This document shows, piece after piece, positions 34,310 to 42,775 of a stretch of 64,000 nt of DNA. This stretch comes from Bacteriovoracaceae bacterium (GTDB lineage: Bacteria > Bdellovibrionota > Bacteriovoracia > Bacteriovoracales > Bacteriovoracaceae), in assembly GCA_947446575.1 (NCBI GenBank), contig CANFHC010000009.1, forward strand, positions 1 through 64,000, given 5' to 3'. How positions within the stretch are numbered: position 1 is the stretch's first letter; each line of letters opens with the position of its first letter. The notes below the pieces were generated by a model that made no database searches, was not told where the DNA came from, and saw only the letters and a program-made list of their open reading frames with translations. The position numbers and the translations under genes are program-made.

Positions 34310-35538
34310 GAATTCCCTTTATTTTTAAACTCGATGAGAAAACCTTTTAAATAATCGCCCTCATGAAAACCTTTTAAGGGAAGGCAGTCATCATTTAATT
34401 TAAAACGTTTTCCAACAATCATTTGATTTTTAAATTCGGACATCTCAATAATTTGATTCAGTTTTTCTTCAAATTTATTCCAACTTATGGTGTGAGTGTT
34501 TAGAAAAACAAACAGTGAACCATTTTGAGAAAGTACATTGAGCATAAGAGGGAGAAGTTTTTCATATGCCTTAAGTGCACTTGAAGTTGTATTTCCATCA
34601 CTTGAAGCACTTGGAGGATCACAAATAATGGCCTCGAATTTTACTTTTTCAAGAAAAAGTTTTTCCAATGCTTTGTCACTCGGCATGCATAATGTTGAAT
34701 GCAGATCAGCCTGCAAATCTGGATTAAGAGCAATATTGTCATCTAGCCAGTGCAAATACTTTGCAGATAAATCAACTGAGACAACATTGGTGGCACCAAG
34801 TTTTAAGCTAAATAATGAAAAAGCCCCAGTGTAGCTATATAGATTTAGCAATGATTTTGATTTCTCTAGATAGGGACGCATTAGTTTCCTAATAGCGCTC
34901 ATATCGGTGTAAATACCAAAGTCATAATGTTCATTTATTTTTATTTGATAATTGATACCATATTCTTTAAGTTTAAATTCACTAATAGACTTTCCACTTA
35001 TCGATCGAATTGATTTTGCCTGATTAAAATTTCTTTCTTGAATCCAAATGTCTTCGAGAGTTGTGTCTGGAAAAACCAACTTATATTCATACGTTAATAC
35101 TTCTAGCAATTCACTCTCAACTTTTTTCCAAAAGAGAGCGTAATATTGAATGAGAATTTGATTTTTTAATTTTAAAACCAGCAGCCCAGGTAAAAAATCA
35201 CTCTCGCCATTAACCAGGTAAAAATTTTCTCTTTCGTTGACGGTATTACTTTTGACTCTTCTTTGAAGTGAGTTTTTTAAGCGAATTTGCAATTCAGATT
35301 TAAAATCACAATCTTTTTTCCAGTCTTCGGAATTTAAACTCCAAAGTCGGGCCTTTACATTTTTATGTTCAGGATCATTTATTAATAGTGCAATTTCTTG
35401 GCGATTTTTTTCATCGACACCGACTAAGAAAAAATCATTTTTTGGGAAGCGTTTTGTATAGGTATCTTCCGTAATCCACGGATGCCCGAGCTTCAAGTAT
35501 TTACAAGAAGCGGGGTGAAGGTTAACTCTTGTGATCAT
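34306..35538 (-). CDS. RlmI-like class I rRNA methyltransferase
   Basis: A 410-residue SAM-dependent methyltransferase with an N-terminal PUA-like domain (HPASCKYLKLGHPWI) and a C-terminal Rossmann methyltransferase domain (LLNLYSYTGAFSLFSLKLGA for SAM binding, then IICDPPSASSDG as the catalytic loop). The closest named relative by architecture is RlmI, which makes m5C1962 in 23S rRNA, but a Cys nucleophile is not obvious, so the target is not certain. The start overlaps the stop of the upstream 100-residue gene by 4 nt (ATGA), and its stop overlaps the next gene in the same way: three coupled genes. Confidence 0.8.
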   Translation of the reverse strand: MITRVNLHPASCKYLKLGHPWITEDTYTKRFPKNDFFLVGVDEKNRQEIALLINDPEHKNVKARLWSLNSEDWKKDCDFKSELQIRLKNSLQRRVKSNTVNERENFYLVNGESDFLPGLLVLKLKNQILIQYYALFWKKVESELLEVLTYEYKLVFPDTTLEDIWIQERNFNQAKSIRSISGKSISEFKLKEYGINYQIKINEHYDFGIYTDMSAIRKLMRPYLEKSKSLLNLYSYTGAFSLFSLKLGATNVVSVDLSAKYLHWLDDNIALNPDLQADLHSTLCMPSDKALEKLFLEKVKFEAIICDPPSASSDGNTTSSALKAYEKLLPLMLNVLSQNGSLFVFLNTHTISWNKFEEKLNQIIEMSEFKNQMIVGKRFKLNDDCLPLKGFHEGDYLKGFLIEFKNKGNS

Positions 35539-35837
35539 CTCAGGCTTTCTTTTAGTTTTTCTTCGTCACTTAAAGGTTCCAAGACATGTAATTCGTCGAC
35601 AGAATCTTCCAAGAGCCTAAGAAGGGCATTAGTAATTTTAAAAGGGTCTTCAAATTCCATTATATTAAATTCGCGCAAACGCATTTTAAAAACTTCGGCA
35701 ACAGGGCCGTAAGGATTGAGTTCATTGCAAATATCACCGAGTTTTTGAATACGCGCTTTGAGGGCTTCTATTTTTTCCTGATTGGGAAGAAATTGACTTG
35801 GAGTGTGAAGATTCCCGTCAGTAATTTTGTTTTGCAT
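35535..35837 (-). CDS. Small cytosolic protein of unknown function
   Basis: A 100-residue, charged, helical protein with no signal peptide or membrane segment (KIEALKARIQKLGDICNEL and LLRLLEDSVDELHVL are probable amphipathic helices). I do not recognise it. It is the first gene of the minus-strand run with the RlmI-like methyltransferase, coupled by ATGA. Its ATG is only 18 nt from the ATG of the divergent TadB/C-like gene, and there is no Shine-Dalgarno, so it is likely leaderless. Confidence 0.65.
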   Translation of the reverse strand: MQNKITDGNLHTPSQFLPNQEKIEALKARIQKLGDICNELNPYGPVAEVFKMRLREFNIMEFEDPFKITNALLRLLEDSVDELHVLEPLSDEEKLKESLR

Positions 35838-35855
35838 GTATCTATAATTTCAAAT
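35838..35855. promoter_or_regulatory. 18-nt divergent promoter core
   Basis: Two start codons face away from each other across only 18 nt. A perfect TATAAT (35843-35848) ends 7 nt before the plus-strand ATG at 35856; its complement provides AATTAT/TTATAG on the minus strand, close to the ATG at 35837. Neither gene has a Shine-Dalgarno. Both transcripts would be nearly leaderless and the RNA polymerase sites overlap. Confidence 0.5.
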
Positions 35856-36866
35856 ATGGAAAGTGTAGTCAACAAAGAATTGGCTACCAAATTGCTAAGA
35901 CTTCTTAAATCTGCCTTGTTTGGGAATCATATTATGAATAATCTTTATCTCTCACTTTTGTCATATGGCCTATTAATCACTACTTTAGGGAAAATCCCTG
36001 AGCGCTTTTGGGATTTTTTGCTACGCTGCTTAGATAAATCAACCGGTATTTTTGTCCTTAGTAAAAAGAAAATTCCCTTGATTGGGGAAATAATCCACGG
36101 CGAAGAATTATTGCTCAATCTAGCGGTGGCAGAAGGTAGGATTACTCAAGGTATAAAAATCCTACCGAATCACCTGGCAAGATACAAATTTTATACCGAA
36201 CTTTTAGAGCAGCTTTTTGAATCTCAACGCAAGCTTGGAATTGGGATTAAAAAGTTTATTCCAGAAATAAGACTCGCAATAATTCGAGATTTGCGATTTG
36301 AGAAAAAAATTTTTGATGAATGCGTAGGAGCTTTTTTACAGTTTGTTGTGATCTCTGCGACAACATGGAGCTTTGTTTTCCTTTCTTCGATGCTTGTTAA
36401 TATTCCTTTAAATAAATTGATTCTTTTGTTTATGCTCTTGTTGCAAGTTTTGGGAGTTTTGGTTTTCTTTCAACTTTTAAGACTTCTGAAAAAAAAGACA
36501 TTTACTAAGTTTAGCGAGGCCATAAAGGAGCTTTATCTCTTTCATTCTTTAGTGGAAGTTGGTTTACCACTAAATGAGATTCTCGCTCGCTCGCGTCTTT
36601 TAAACGGAAGTTTGATGAACCACAAGCTCTTCAAGCCACTGGCATCAAGAGTTAAAAATCTCATTGATCGCCTCAAGGAGACTGGACTTTCTCCAAAGGA
36701 TGAGGCGCAGGAGATCATTCAGGGATTATGGCACTTGCAAGACGAAAATTTCACCAAATTCACTAAAAAAGTCCAAGCTCTAAAGTTTAGTATTCTGGCA
36801 TTTTTCTTTTTGCCCGCTTACTTTATGTATCTGTACTCAATTTTTCAATTTTTCATGGAACAATAG
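35856..36866 (+). CDS. TadB/TadC-like pilus platform protein
   Basis: A 336-residue protein with hydrophobic segments near residues 28-44, 158-180, 187-210 and a C-terminal helix (about 312-333, FFFLPAYFMYLYSIF), with an amphipathic domain between (FTKFSEAIKELYLFHSLVEVGLPLNEIL). This resembles one T2SSF repeat: cytosolic helical domains separated by membrane helices, as in TadB/TadC. It lies 3 kb from, and on the opposite strand to, the cpaF end of the Tad cluster, which otherwise lacks a platform protein. The assignment is by topology and context. The start is ATG 35856, as an earlier frame start would overlap the divergent gene; a perfect TATAAT ends 7 nt upstream. Confidence 0.6.
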   Translation: MESVVNKELATKLLRLLKSALFGNHIMNNLYLSLLSYGLLITTLGKIPERFWDFLLRCLDKSTGIFVLSKKKIPLIGEIIHGEELLLNLAVAEGRITQGIKILPNHLARYKFYTELLEQLFESQRKLGIGIKKFIPEIRLAIIRDLRFEKKIFDECVGAFLQFVVISATTWSFVFLSSMLVNIPLNKLILLFMLLLQVLGVLVFFQLLRLLKKKTFTKFSEAIKELYLFHSLVEVGLPLNEILARSRLLNGSLMNHKLFKPLASRVKNLIDRLKETGLSPKDEAQEIIQGLWHLQDENFTKFTKKVQALKFSILAFFFLPAYFMYLYSIFQFFMEQ

Positions 36867-36923
36867 TGAGTTTTTAGGTAGTTTAAATGAGGTTTAACGC
36901 AAAACTTTACGAAGGAAAATCTC

Positions 36924-38603
36924 ATGTCTTATGTGAATGACAAACAAATTATCTATTCGATGAACAAAGTAGGAAAGGTCTACAAACAAAAATATGTCTT
37001 AAAAGACATCAGACTTTCTTATTACTATGGAGCAAAAATTGGTGTTCTTGGTTTAAACGGATCAGGAAAATCGACTCTCTTAAAAATCATGGCAGGTCTT
37101 GATACAGATTATCTAGGCGAAACGACAATTTCTAAAAACTACACTGTTGGTTATTTAGAGCAAGATCCTCAATTAGATCCCGAGAAAACGGTACGAGAAA
37201 TAGTTCAAGAAGGTGCTCAAGCGGTTGTCGATCTTCTTAAAGATTTTGATGATGTAAATAATAAATTCGGCGAAGAATTATCAGATGCTGAAATGGAAAA
37301 GCTCTATGCAAAACAAGCTGACCTTCAAGATAAGCTCGACGCTTGCAATGCTTGGGATCTAGATTCGCGCCTAGATTTGGCAATGAGTTCATTGAGTTGC
37401 CCTCCTGCTGATCAAAAATGTGGAGTCCTCTCAGGTGGTGAAAAACGCCGAGTCGCACTTTGTAGACTACTTTTGCAAGAACCAGACATCCTTTTATTAG
37501 ATGAACCAACCAACCATCTAGATGCTGAAACTGTTTGGTGGTTAGAGCGCCATCTTCAAGCTTACAAGGGAACAGTTATTGCTGTTACCCACGATAGATA
37601 CTTTTTAGATAACGTTGCGGGATGGATTTTAGAACTCGACCGTGGACAAGGTATTCCTTATGAAGGAAATTACTCTGGATGGTTAGAGCAAAAATCAAAA
37701 CGATTAGCTAATGAAGAAAAACAAGAATCAAAAAGACAAAAGGCCATGAAAGAAGAGTTGGAGTGGATCAAATCCTCACCAAAAGCTCGCCAGGCAAAAT
37801 CAAAAGCTCGTATCAATGAATACGAAAAACGCCAACAAGTGCAATCAGAAGCTCGAAATGAAACAAATGAACTCTTCATTCCACCTGGACCTCGCTTGGG
37901 TCAACAGGTTGTAGAGTTTGATGAAGTCTCAAAAGCTTATGGCGATCGTCTTTTATATGAACACTTAAATTTCAAACTACCTCCTGGGGGAATTGTTGGT
38001 GTTATCGGACCCAACGGTGCTGGTAAGACAACACTTTTCAGAATGATTTCAGGAAAAGAGCAACCAACTTCTGGAACTATTAAAATCGGTGAATCAGTCC
38101 GCTTAGCCTACGTAGATCAAGATAGAGTACTCGATCCAGAAATTACTGTTATGCAAGCGATCTCTGGAGGCCTTGATCTCTTGAAGCTGGGTGGCCGAGA
38201 AGTAAATGCTCGCGCATATATTTCACGTTTCAATTTTGCAGGTGAAGATCAACAAAAAAGAATCAAAGAACTCTCAGGTGGAGAGAAAAACCGCGTGCAT
38301 TTAGCTGCGATGTTAAAAGAAGAAGGAAACGTTTTACTTTTGGATGAGCCTACCAACGACCTCGACGTAAACACACTTAGAGCGCTTGAAGAAGCTCTTA
38401 TGGAATACGCAGGATGTGCAGTGGTTATTTCCCATGATCGCTTCTTCCTCGACCGAATAGCGACTCATATGATCGCTTTTGAAGAAGAGCAAGTCGTGTT
38501 CTTTGATGGAAACTTTTCAGACTACGAAGAAGATAAGAAAAAGAGACTTGGAGATAAAGCACTTATCCCAAGTAAAACTCATCATAAAAAACTAACGAGA
38601 TAA
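36924..38603 (+). CDS. ettA: Energy-dependent translational throttle protein EttA
   Basis: An ABC-F protein of 559 residues that binds the ribosomal E site and gates the first elongation step according to ATP/ADP ratio. It has two soluble ATPase domains: Walker A GLNGSGKST and GPNGAGKTT, signatures LSGGEKRR and LSGGEKNR, and Walker B LLLDEPTNHLDA and LLLDEPTNDLDV. The intervening PtIM linker (about 235-305, Lys/Glu/Gln-rich KRQKAMKEELEWI) and the typical MSYVNDKQIIYSMNKV-type N-terminus match EttA rather than other ABC-F members. No membrane domain. AAGGAA lies 8 nt before the ATG. Aspartate kinase follows after 15 nt. Confidence 0.95.
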   Translation: MSYVNDKQIIYSMNKVGKVYKQKYVLKDIRLSYYYGAKIGVLGLNGSGKSTLLKIMAGLDTDYLGETTISKNYTVGYLEQDPQLDPEKTVREIVQEGAQAVVDLLKDFDDVNNKFGEELSDAEMEKLYAKQADLQDKLDACNAWDLDSRLDLAMSSLSCPPADQKCGVLSGGEKRRVALCRLLLQEPDILLLDEPTNHLDAETVWWLERHLQAYKGTVIAVTHDRYFLDNVAGWILELDRGQGIPYEGNYSGWLEQKSKRLANEEKQESKRQKAMKEELEWIKSSPKARQAKSKARINEYEKRQQVQSEARNETNELFIPPGPRLGQQVVEFDEVSKAYGDRLLYEHLNFKLPPGGIVGVIGPNGAGKTTLFRMISGKEQPTSGTIKIGESVRLAYVDQDRVLDPEITVMQAISGGLDLLKLGGREVNARAYISRFNFAGEDQQKRIKELSGGEKNRVHLAAMLKEEGNVLLLDEPTNDLDVNTLRALEEALMEYAGCAVVISHDRFFLDRIATHMIAFEEEQVVFFDGNFSDYEEDKKKRLGDKALIPSKTHHKKLTR

Positions 38604-38618
38604 CTTTGGAGGACTACG

Positions 38619-39779
38619 ATGGAGAGTAAATGGATTGTTGCTAAATTTGGTGGAAGTTCTGTTCGCGACGCTGTCGCAATGCTAAGATGCTCCCAGATTA
38701 TAGAGAATAATCCATTGATCAAGATCGTAGTCATTTCTGCGACTCAAAATACGACTAATCAATTAGAGTTTGTAGCGAAGGCCGCTGAAAAAAAAGACCA
38801 AGAGACCCTCGATAACGTAACGTCAGAAATTATCAACAAGCATGTCGCTATCGCAAAAGAGCTTTTCACTTCCCCCCAAGTGATGCTGGAGCTCGAAGAG
38901 ATTTGTGGTGAATTAAAAGCGCTAGGAAAAATTATTTTTGATGATGGAAAATACTCCGCTAAAACAATGGACGAGCTCTATAGTTTAGGTGAGCGTATGT
39001 CTTCTCTTTTAGTCTCGGATTTGCTTCGTTTGAGAATCCCTAAGAAGAAAATAATATTATTAGATGCAAAAAAAATAATTAAAACAAATTCAGATTACGG
39101 AAAAGCTGAACCTCAAATCAATTTGATTGCTGAGCACTTGGCTTTCGAATTTAAAAACTCATCAGTTGAAGAAACACTATTTGTCACTCAAGGCTTTATC
39201 GGCAGCGATTTAATGGGAAATACTACAACTCTTGGAAGAGAAGGATCTGATTATTCGGCAGCACTTTTAGGTGAGGCTATCGACGCGCAATTAGTGCAAA
39301 TTTGGACCGACGTGCCAGGTGTGGCAAGCTCTGATCCACGCATAGTAAAAGATGCAAAATTTATTAAAAATCTCTCTTATGACGAGGCTACGGCGTTGGC
39401 AACTCTTGGAGCTAAGGTTTTATTTCCCACAACACTACTACCAACCAAAAGAAAAAATATTCCAGTCTTCGTTGGTTCAAGTTTAAATCCCCATGCCACA
39501 GGAACTTTAGTGACTAGAGAGCAAGACGCAGGATTTAGCTTAAAAGGAGTCAGCCAAATGACTACTTCTGAAGGAAGCACTCTCATTTCATTTGTTGGAA
39601 CCCATCTTGATCAAAAGGAAGGACTACCTACATTACTGCAAAGTGATTTAGGCAAAGAATCCTTCGAATTTTTTGACCTCACTTCCGTTTCTGTGAGTTT
39701 TAAGGCCACTCATGTTGATGAAAAAAATGAAGCCCTCAAACATGCTCATAGTGTTTTAGTTAAATATTTTTTAACTTAA
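38619..39779 (+). CDS. Aspartate kinase
   Basis: Phosphorylates aspartate, the first step to lysine, threonine, methionine and diaminopimelate. 386 residues: an N-terminal KFGGSSV motif, the amino-acid kinase domain to about residue 290 (GREGSDYSAALLG as the aspartate and nucleotide region), then a C-terminal regulatory region (VSQMTTSEGSTLISFVG and following) matching an ACT pair shorter than usual; E. coli LysC has about 450 residues. GGAGG 6-8 nt before the ATG. It converges on cpaF with a 4-nt overlap of the stop codons. Confidence 0.9.
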   Translation: MESKWIVAKFGGSSVRDAVAMLRCSQIIENNPLIKIVVISATQNTTNQLEFVAKAAEKKDQETLDNVTSEIINKHVAIAKELFTSPQVMLELEEICGELKALGKIIFDDGKYSAKTMDELYSLGERMSSLLVSDLLRLRIPKKKIILLDAKKIIKTNSDYGKAEPQINLIAEHLAFEFKNSSVEETLFVTQGFIGSDLMGNTTTLGREGSDYSAALLGEAIDAQLVQIWTDVPGVASSDPRIVKDAKFIKNLSYDEATALATLGAKVLFPTTLLPTKRKNIPVFVGSSLNPHATGTLVTREQDAGFSLKGVSQMTTSEGSTLISFVGTHLDQKEGLPTLLQSDLGKESFEFFDLTSVSVSFKATHVDEKNEALKHAHSVLVKYFLT

Positions 39780-40894
39780 GATTCATTTGTATAAAGTAAT
39801 TCAAAATAAGGAGTCACGTCTTCAGAGCCTAAAACTCTTGCGAGCTCTTTTACTTTTTTATTTTCCATGTGAATAACGTAATCAATATTCTTACAAGCAA
39901 GTTTTGTAATAAGTGCAAAATCAATTTCTTTATTTTCAGCATAGAGAGAAAAGAGAAGAGCTATTCTTGATAAGGCGTCTCCACAAGAGTTTGCATGGAT
40001 TGTACTCATTAATCCTTTATGGCCAGTGTTCATTGCCAACATAAAGGGAACTACTTCTGTCGATCTCATTTCTCCTACAATTAAGCGGTCCGGGCTCATG
40101 CGAAGAGCGTAAGCACAGTAATCCTTTAATGATTTTTTTGCGAGTTCATGTTGCGACAAAAGCGAGGTTTGATGAGGAGAAAAAGTCATGATTTCATGTG
40201 TATCTTCCAAAACAATGACATGTTCTTCCTTTGGAATTTCATTCAAAAGAGCTCGCAGAAAAGTTGTTTTCCCAGAGCCCGTGCTGCCAGAGATAAGAAT
40301 ATTCTTTTTATCTTTTATTAATTTTTGAACGATGCTCACAAGTTCAGGAGTCTCATTCAATAAATTAAGACTCGGAGATGTTTTTTGAAGAGAGCGCAAA
40401 AATATTTTTGATTTCCGATTGGCCGAAGTTGAATGGTGAATTAAAGTCGCTCTAAATTCAAGACCTTGAATCTCAGCCTTAAAACTTGCAAAAGGCTCAG
40501 AGAAATTCCAAGAGATATTGTTTTTAAGAGCAAAGATTTCAAAACTCAATTGAAAATCTTCTGCAGATAAATCTAGGATTTCTACTCTTTCTTTTTGTAC
40601 ATGAAAGATTAGTTGTGCCGCCTCATGAGAATGAAAAATAATTTCATTTAATTTTTCATTCACAAGTAAAGTTTTGATGAATGCTTGATGATGAATATTA
40701 TTAAACCATTTCTCTAGAAATACGATCTCTTCATTTTTAAAAGTTGAAATTCCTAATTCATTTAAAACGTCAATTAAGACCGTTTTAAAGACCAAGTTTA
40801 TGTCTTTGGCACTGAGTTTTTTATAATGCTCCTTAAATAGAATTAAAACTTCTCGAGGGTATAATTGTAATACTTTTTCATTCATCGTTTTCAC
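39776..40894 (-). CDS. cpaF: Tad pilus secretion ATPase CpaF/TadA
   Basis: A 372-residue type II/IV secretion ATPase that powers Tad pilus assembly. The core has Walker A GSTGSGKTT (Lys near residue 209), Asp box (VIVLEDTHE), Walker B region (LIVGEMRSTE) and the His box STIHANSCGDALSRI. The N-terminal part (about 1-100) carries a divergent CpaF N-domain. It is the last gene of the minus-strand Tad set; its start overlaps the end of cpaC by 17 nt, so the two are coupled. The two pilus subunit and platform functions are supplied by flp (44245) and the plus-strand TadB/C-like gene. No TadZ/CpaE or prepilin peptidase gene is visible here. Confidence 0.85.
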   Translation of the reverse strand: MKTMNEKVLQLYPREVLILFKEHYKKLSAKDINLVFKTVLIDVLNELGISTFKNEEIVFLEKWFNNIHHQAFIKTLLVNEKLNEIIFHSHEAAQLIFHVQKERVEILDLSAEDFQLSFEIFALKNNISWNFSEPFASFKAEIQGLEFRATLIHHSTSANRKSKIFLRSLQKTSPSLNLLNETPELVSIVQKLIKDKKNILISGSTGSGKTTFLRALLNEIPKEEHVIVLEDTHEIMTFSPHQTSLLSQHELAKKSLKDYCAYALRMSPDRLIVGEMRSTEVVPFMLAMNTGHKGLMSTIHANSCGDALSRIALLFSLYAENKEIDFALITKLACKNIDYVIHMENKKVKELARVLGSEDVTPYFELLYTNES

Positions 40895-42206
40895 TCACTT
40901 CTATAATGCCGGTAATTGTTTTAAAATTGCTTTGATTGCTCTTTGATTTAAATAATTCTCCTAATAATGGAATAGCGTTTAGCAAAGGCATTTGATCGGT
41001 CGATTTTCCTTCTGTACGTAGTGATATTTGGAATATTTTCGTAGCCTCATTAAGGGTAATGACCACAGATGATTTTTCTTTATTGCCGCTAATGCTTTCA
41101 GCTCCATTAGCGTCACTCGTTGGCTGAGTAAGTTCAGTTTCAAAATTAATTTTAACTTTCTCTCCGTAATTTTCGAGCATCATTTTTATTTTAAGGCCTG
41201 CAAATTTCCAATCCGTGCTTTGAACATTATTGGTGTTGATATTTTTAAAAGGTATATCTGCGCCAATCTGTAATTCTGCAGGGGTCAGTGGTCTAATCAA
41301 AGTTTGTGGCTCAGCTAATGTACTCATGCGCACTTTTTTCTGGGAGAGCAAAAGTTGATTTTTTTTAACAATATTTTCAAGAGGAAGAGAGAGGAAATCG
41401 CCTAAACTTCCACTCATTTGCTCCAGTCCTAGTCTTAAGTCTTCACCATCAAGTTGCTCTAGCTGAATTAGCTTTAGCTTTAAGTGATAATTCTTTTTTA
41501 GTTGCTGGTTATTTTTTTGGATCAGATTAACTTTAAATTTTTCGATTAAATGTTTTTTCAATGCCTCACTTGGAGCTTCGTTTTCCGGAAAGAAACAATT
41601 AATTTCAGAAAATTCACTTTCACATTTAATGGAGTCTTTATAATCATCAAAAAAAGCAGAGTAGATATTGGCGATTATTTTATTTTTTAATTCTGGTAAA
41701 ATGCTGACTTCATCTAAGATTGAGTCTTTGTTTAAAACTTCAAGTTTTTTATAATCTAAGTATTGATTGAGAGATCTAAGGGTACCGGTAATTCGGATAT
41801 GGGGAATAAGGATTTGGGAATCTAGACCCAGGCTATTCGCTAGTTCTGCTAGGTGTAAAAACTTTGCTTCCTGAACTTTTGAGATAACAAAAATTTGGTA
41901 GGATTCAGTTGTCTTGTCTTTATTCCAGACAAGAATTTCCGAATGTCCAAGGCGCTCTCCACGTAAAAAAAGTTTTTTAGGTTGTTTATTTTTAGCTTCT
42001 ATTAGGTTGTATTTTAGAACTTCGTGGTTTCCAATATTAAATTTTTCCAGCTTTTCCAAAGTGATTTCAGTAGACTGTCCACGGGCAAGGATGATGTCTT
42101 TTGAAATGACTTGTGCGTTAAGAAGGTGGGGGACAGAAATTGCGCAAAGACTCAAAATTATTCCTTTGACACATAGGCTTTTGATAGGTAAAAAATACAG
42201 CTTCAA
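40878..42206 (-). CDS. cpaC: Tad pilus secretin CpaC/RcpA, with a revised start
   Basis: An outer-membrane secretin-like protein of the Tad system. The exported protein begins LYFLPIKSLCVKG and has a hydrophobic core and cleavage site VPHLLNA/Q; directly after it comes the T2SS/pilus N-domain (ISKDIILARGQSTEITL, ending GNHEVLKY), then a beta-rich body (KIMMLENYGEKVKINFETEL, QTLIRPLTPAELQIG) and a C-terminal secretin-like end (NAIPLLGELFKS). The reading frame remains open to an ATG at 42452, but the first 82 codons are the mirror of a separate plus-strand gene (42256-42384) and its terminator, so I set the start near a TTG at 42206; TTG 42155 with AAAGGA upstream is an alternative. The exact start is uncertain. 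Confidence 0.7.
   Translation of the reverse strand: MKLYFLPIKSLCVKGIILSLCAISVPHLLNAQVISKDIILARGQSTEITLEKLEKFNIGNHEVLKYNLIEAKNKQPKKLFLRGERLGHSEILVWNKDKTTESYQIFVISKVQEAKFLHLAELANSLGLDSQILIPHIRITGTLRSLNQYLDYKKLEVLNKDSILDEVSILPELKNKIIANIYSAFFDDYKDSIKCESEFSEINCFFPENEAPSEALKKHLIEKFKVNLIQKNNQQLKKNYHLKLKLIQLEQLDGEDLRLGLEQMSGSLGDFLSLPLENIVKKNQLLLSQKKVRMSTLAEPQTLIRPLTPAELQIGADIPFKNINTNNVQSTDWKFAGLKIKMMLENYGEKVKINFETELTQPTSDANGAESISGNKEKSSVVITLNEATKIFQISLRTEGKSTDQMPLLNAIPLLGELFKSKSNQSNFKTITGIIEVSENDE
42166..42194 (+). promoter_or_regulatory. Promoter of the small basic protein gene
   Basis: A perfect -35 TTGACA (42166-42171) is followed after 17 nt by TAAAAA (42189-42194), which matches 4/6 of the -10 consensus. 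The predicted start is near 42201, giving a leader of about 55 nt before the AGGAG of the 42-codon gene. Confidence 0.6.
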
Positions 42207-42255
42207 GTTTAAAAATGATGGTTGGTTAGATTTATATCTGAATAGGAGTTGTCGA

Positions 42256-42384
42256 ATGGTTTCAAGAACATGTGTTACGAATAACAAAAGATTAAGAAAG
42301 AAGAAAAATGCTGGAGCTAAGAGAAAAGCTGCTAATAAAAATAAAGGCACAACTCCTAAGTTTGCAATCCACGCAGCAAAATAG
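42256..42384 (+). CDS. Small very basic protein hidden opposite cpaC
   Basis: A 42-residue protein beginning MVSRTCVTNNKRLRKKKNAG and ending GTTPKFAIHAAK. Ten Lys and four Arg (a third of the residues) and no Asp or Glu. I do not recognise the family; its size and charge are those of small ribosome- or nucleic-acid-associated proteins. Evidence that it is real: TTGACA promoter upstream, AGGAG (42244-42248) with a 7-nt spacer to the ATG, and a strong terminator 25 nt after the stop. It is shorter than typical gene-calling limits and lies antisense to an open frame, so it is easily missed. Gene neighbours are the two ends of the Tad operon, whose mRNA would run opposite to it. Confidence 0.7.
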   Translation: MVSRTCVTNNKRLRKKKNAGAKRKAANKNKGTTPKFAIHAAK

Positions 42385-42408
42385 TTTTTAGCTAAATTTT
42401 TTATAATA

Positions 42409-42440
42409 AGGCCACCAATTTTTTGGTGGCTTTTTATTTT
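42409..42440 (+). terminator. Intrinsic terminator after the small basic protein gene
   Basis: GCCACCAA (42411-42418) pairs perfectly with TTGGTGGC (42423-42430) around a TTTT loop and is followed by TTTTTATTTTT (42431-42441). The T run is only on the plus-strand side, so it ends plus-strand transcription. Confidence 0.9.
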
Positions 42441-42448
42441 TAAGTCTC

Positions 42449-42775
42449 TCATTTTTCACCTTCCGTACTTTCTTTCTGGTTTAAAAACGCCCCCAAAGAA
42501 TTTTGCACAACGTATTGATTCATCTTTTTAATTTGTAAATCTCCAGATTGGAGTAAGCACAAATGAATAATAGCATCTGTCTTAGTCGCACAAGGTTTGT
42601 TGATGTTTTTTAATGTGATCAATACTTTTGGCAAGTGAAAATTTTTGATTAAAATTTTTTGTAATAAAACTCCTTCCTCCGTTGTCGCAAGATTTTCAAT
42701 GAGAATAATTTCTCGAGCATGCAAATTGTTGGTCCAAAGGATGGTGATGAAAATTAATTTAAAGACTGACTTCAT
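42449..42775 (-). CDS. Small exported protein in the Tad cluster
   Basis: A 108-residue protein with a signal peptide (about 1-20, TNNLHAREI). The mature part contains VLLQKILIKNFHLPK and two Cys (C62 and C73) that could form a disulfide. I do not recognise it. It sits inside the minus-strand Tad operon, overlapping the upstream anchored protein by 17 nt, and its stop lies 8 nt from the terminator of the plus-strand small gene. By size and place it recalls the small exported hit protein beside the pilus genes in Bdellovibrio, but I can claim no sequence similarity. Confidence 0.6.
   Translation of the reverse strand: MKSVFKLIFITILWTNNLHAREIILIENLATTEEGVLLQKILIKNFHLPKVLITLKNINKPCATKTDAIIHLCLLQSGDLQIKKMNQYVVQNSLGAFLNQKESTEGEK

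Noticed and set aside
41914-42255. Long upstream part of the plus-strand frame that ends with the 42-codon gene
   Set aside because: It is antisense to the secretin body, has no ribosome binding site at its first ATG, and its composition is that of a shadow; only the last 42 codons have supporting signals.
42207-42452. N-terminal extension of cpaC from ATG 42452 (82 residues with Phe/Leu runs)
   Set aside because: The ATG forms an ATGA overlap with the upstream gene and has a fair ribosome binding site, but the stretch is the mirror of a plus-strand gene with its own signals, and a proper signal peptide begins only after it.
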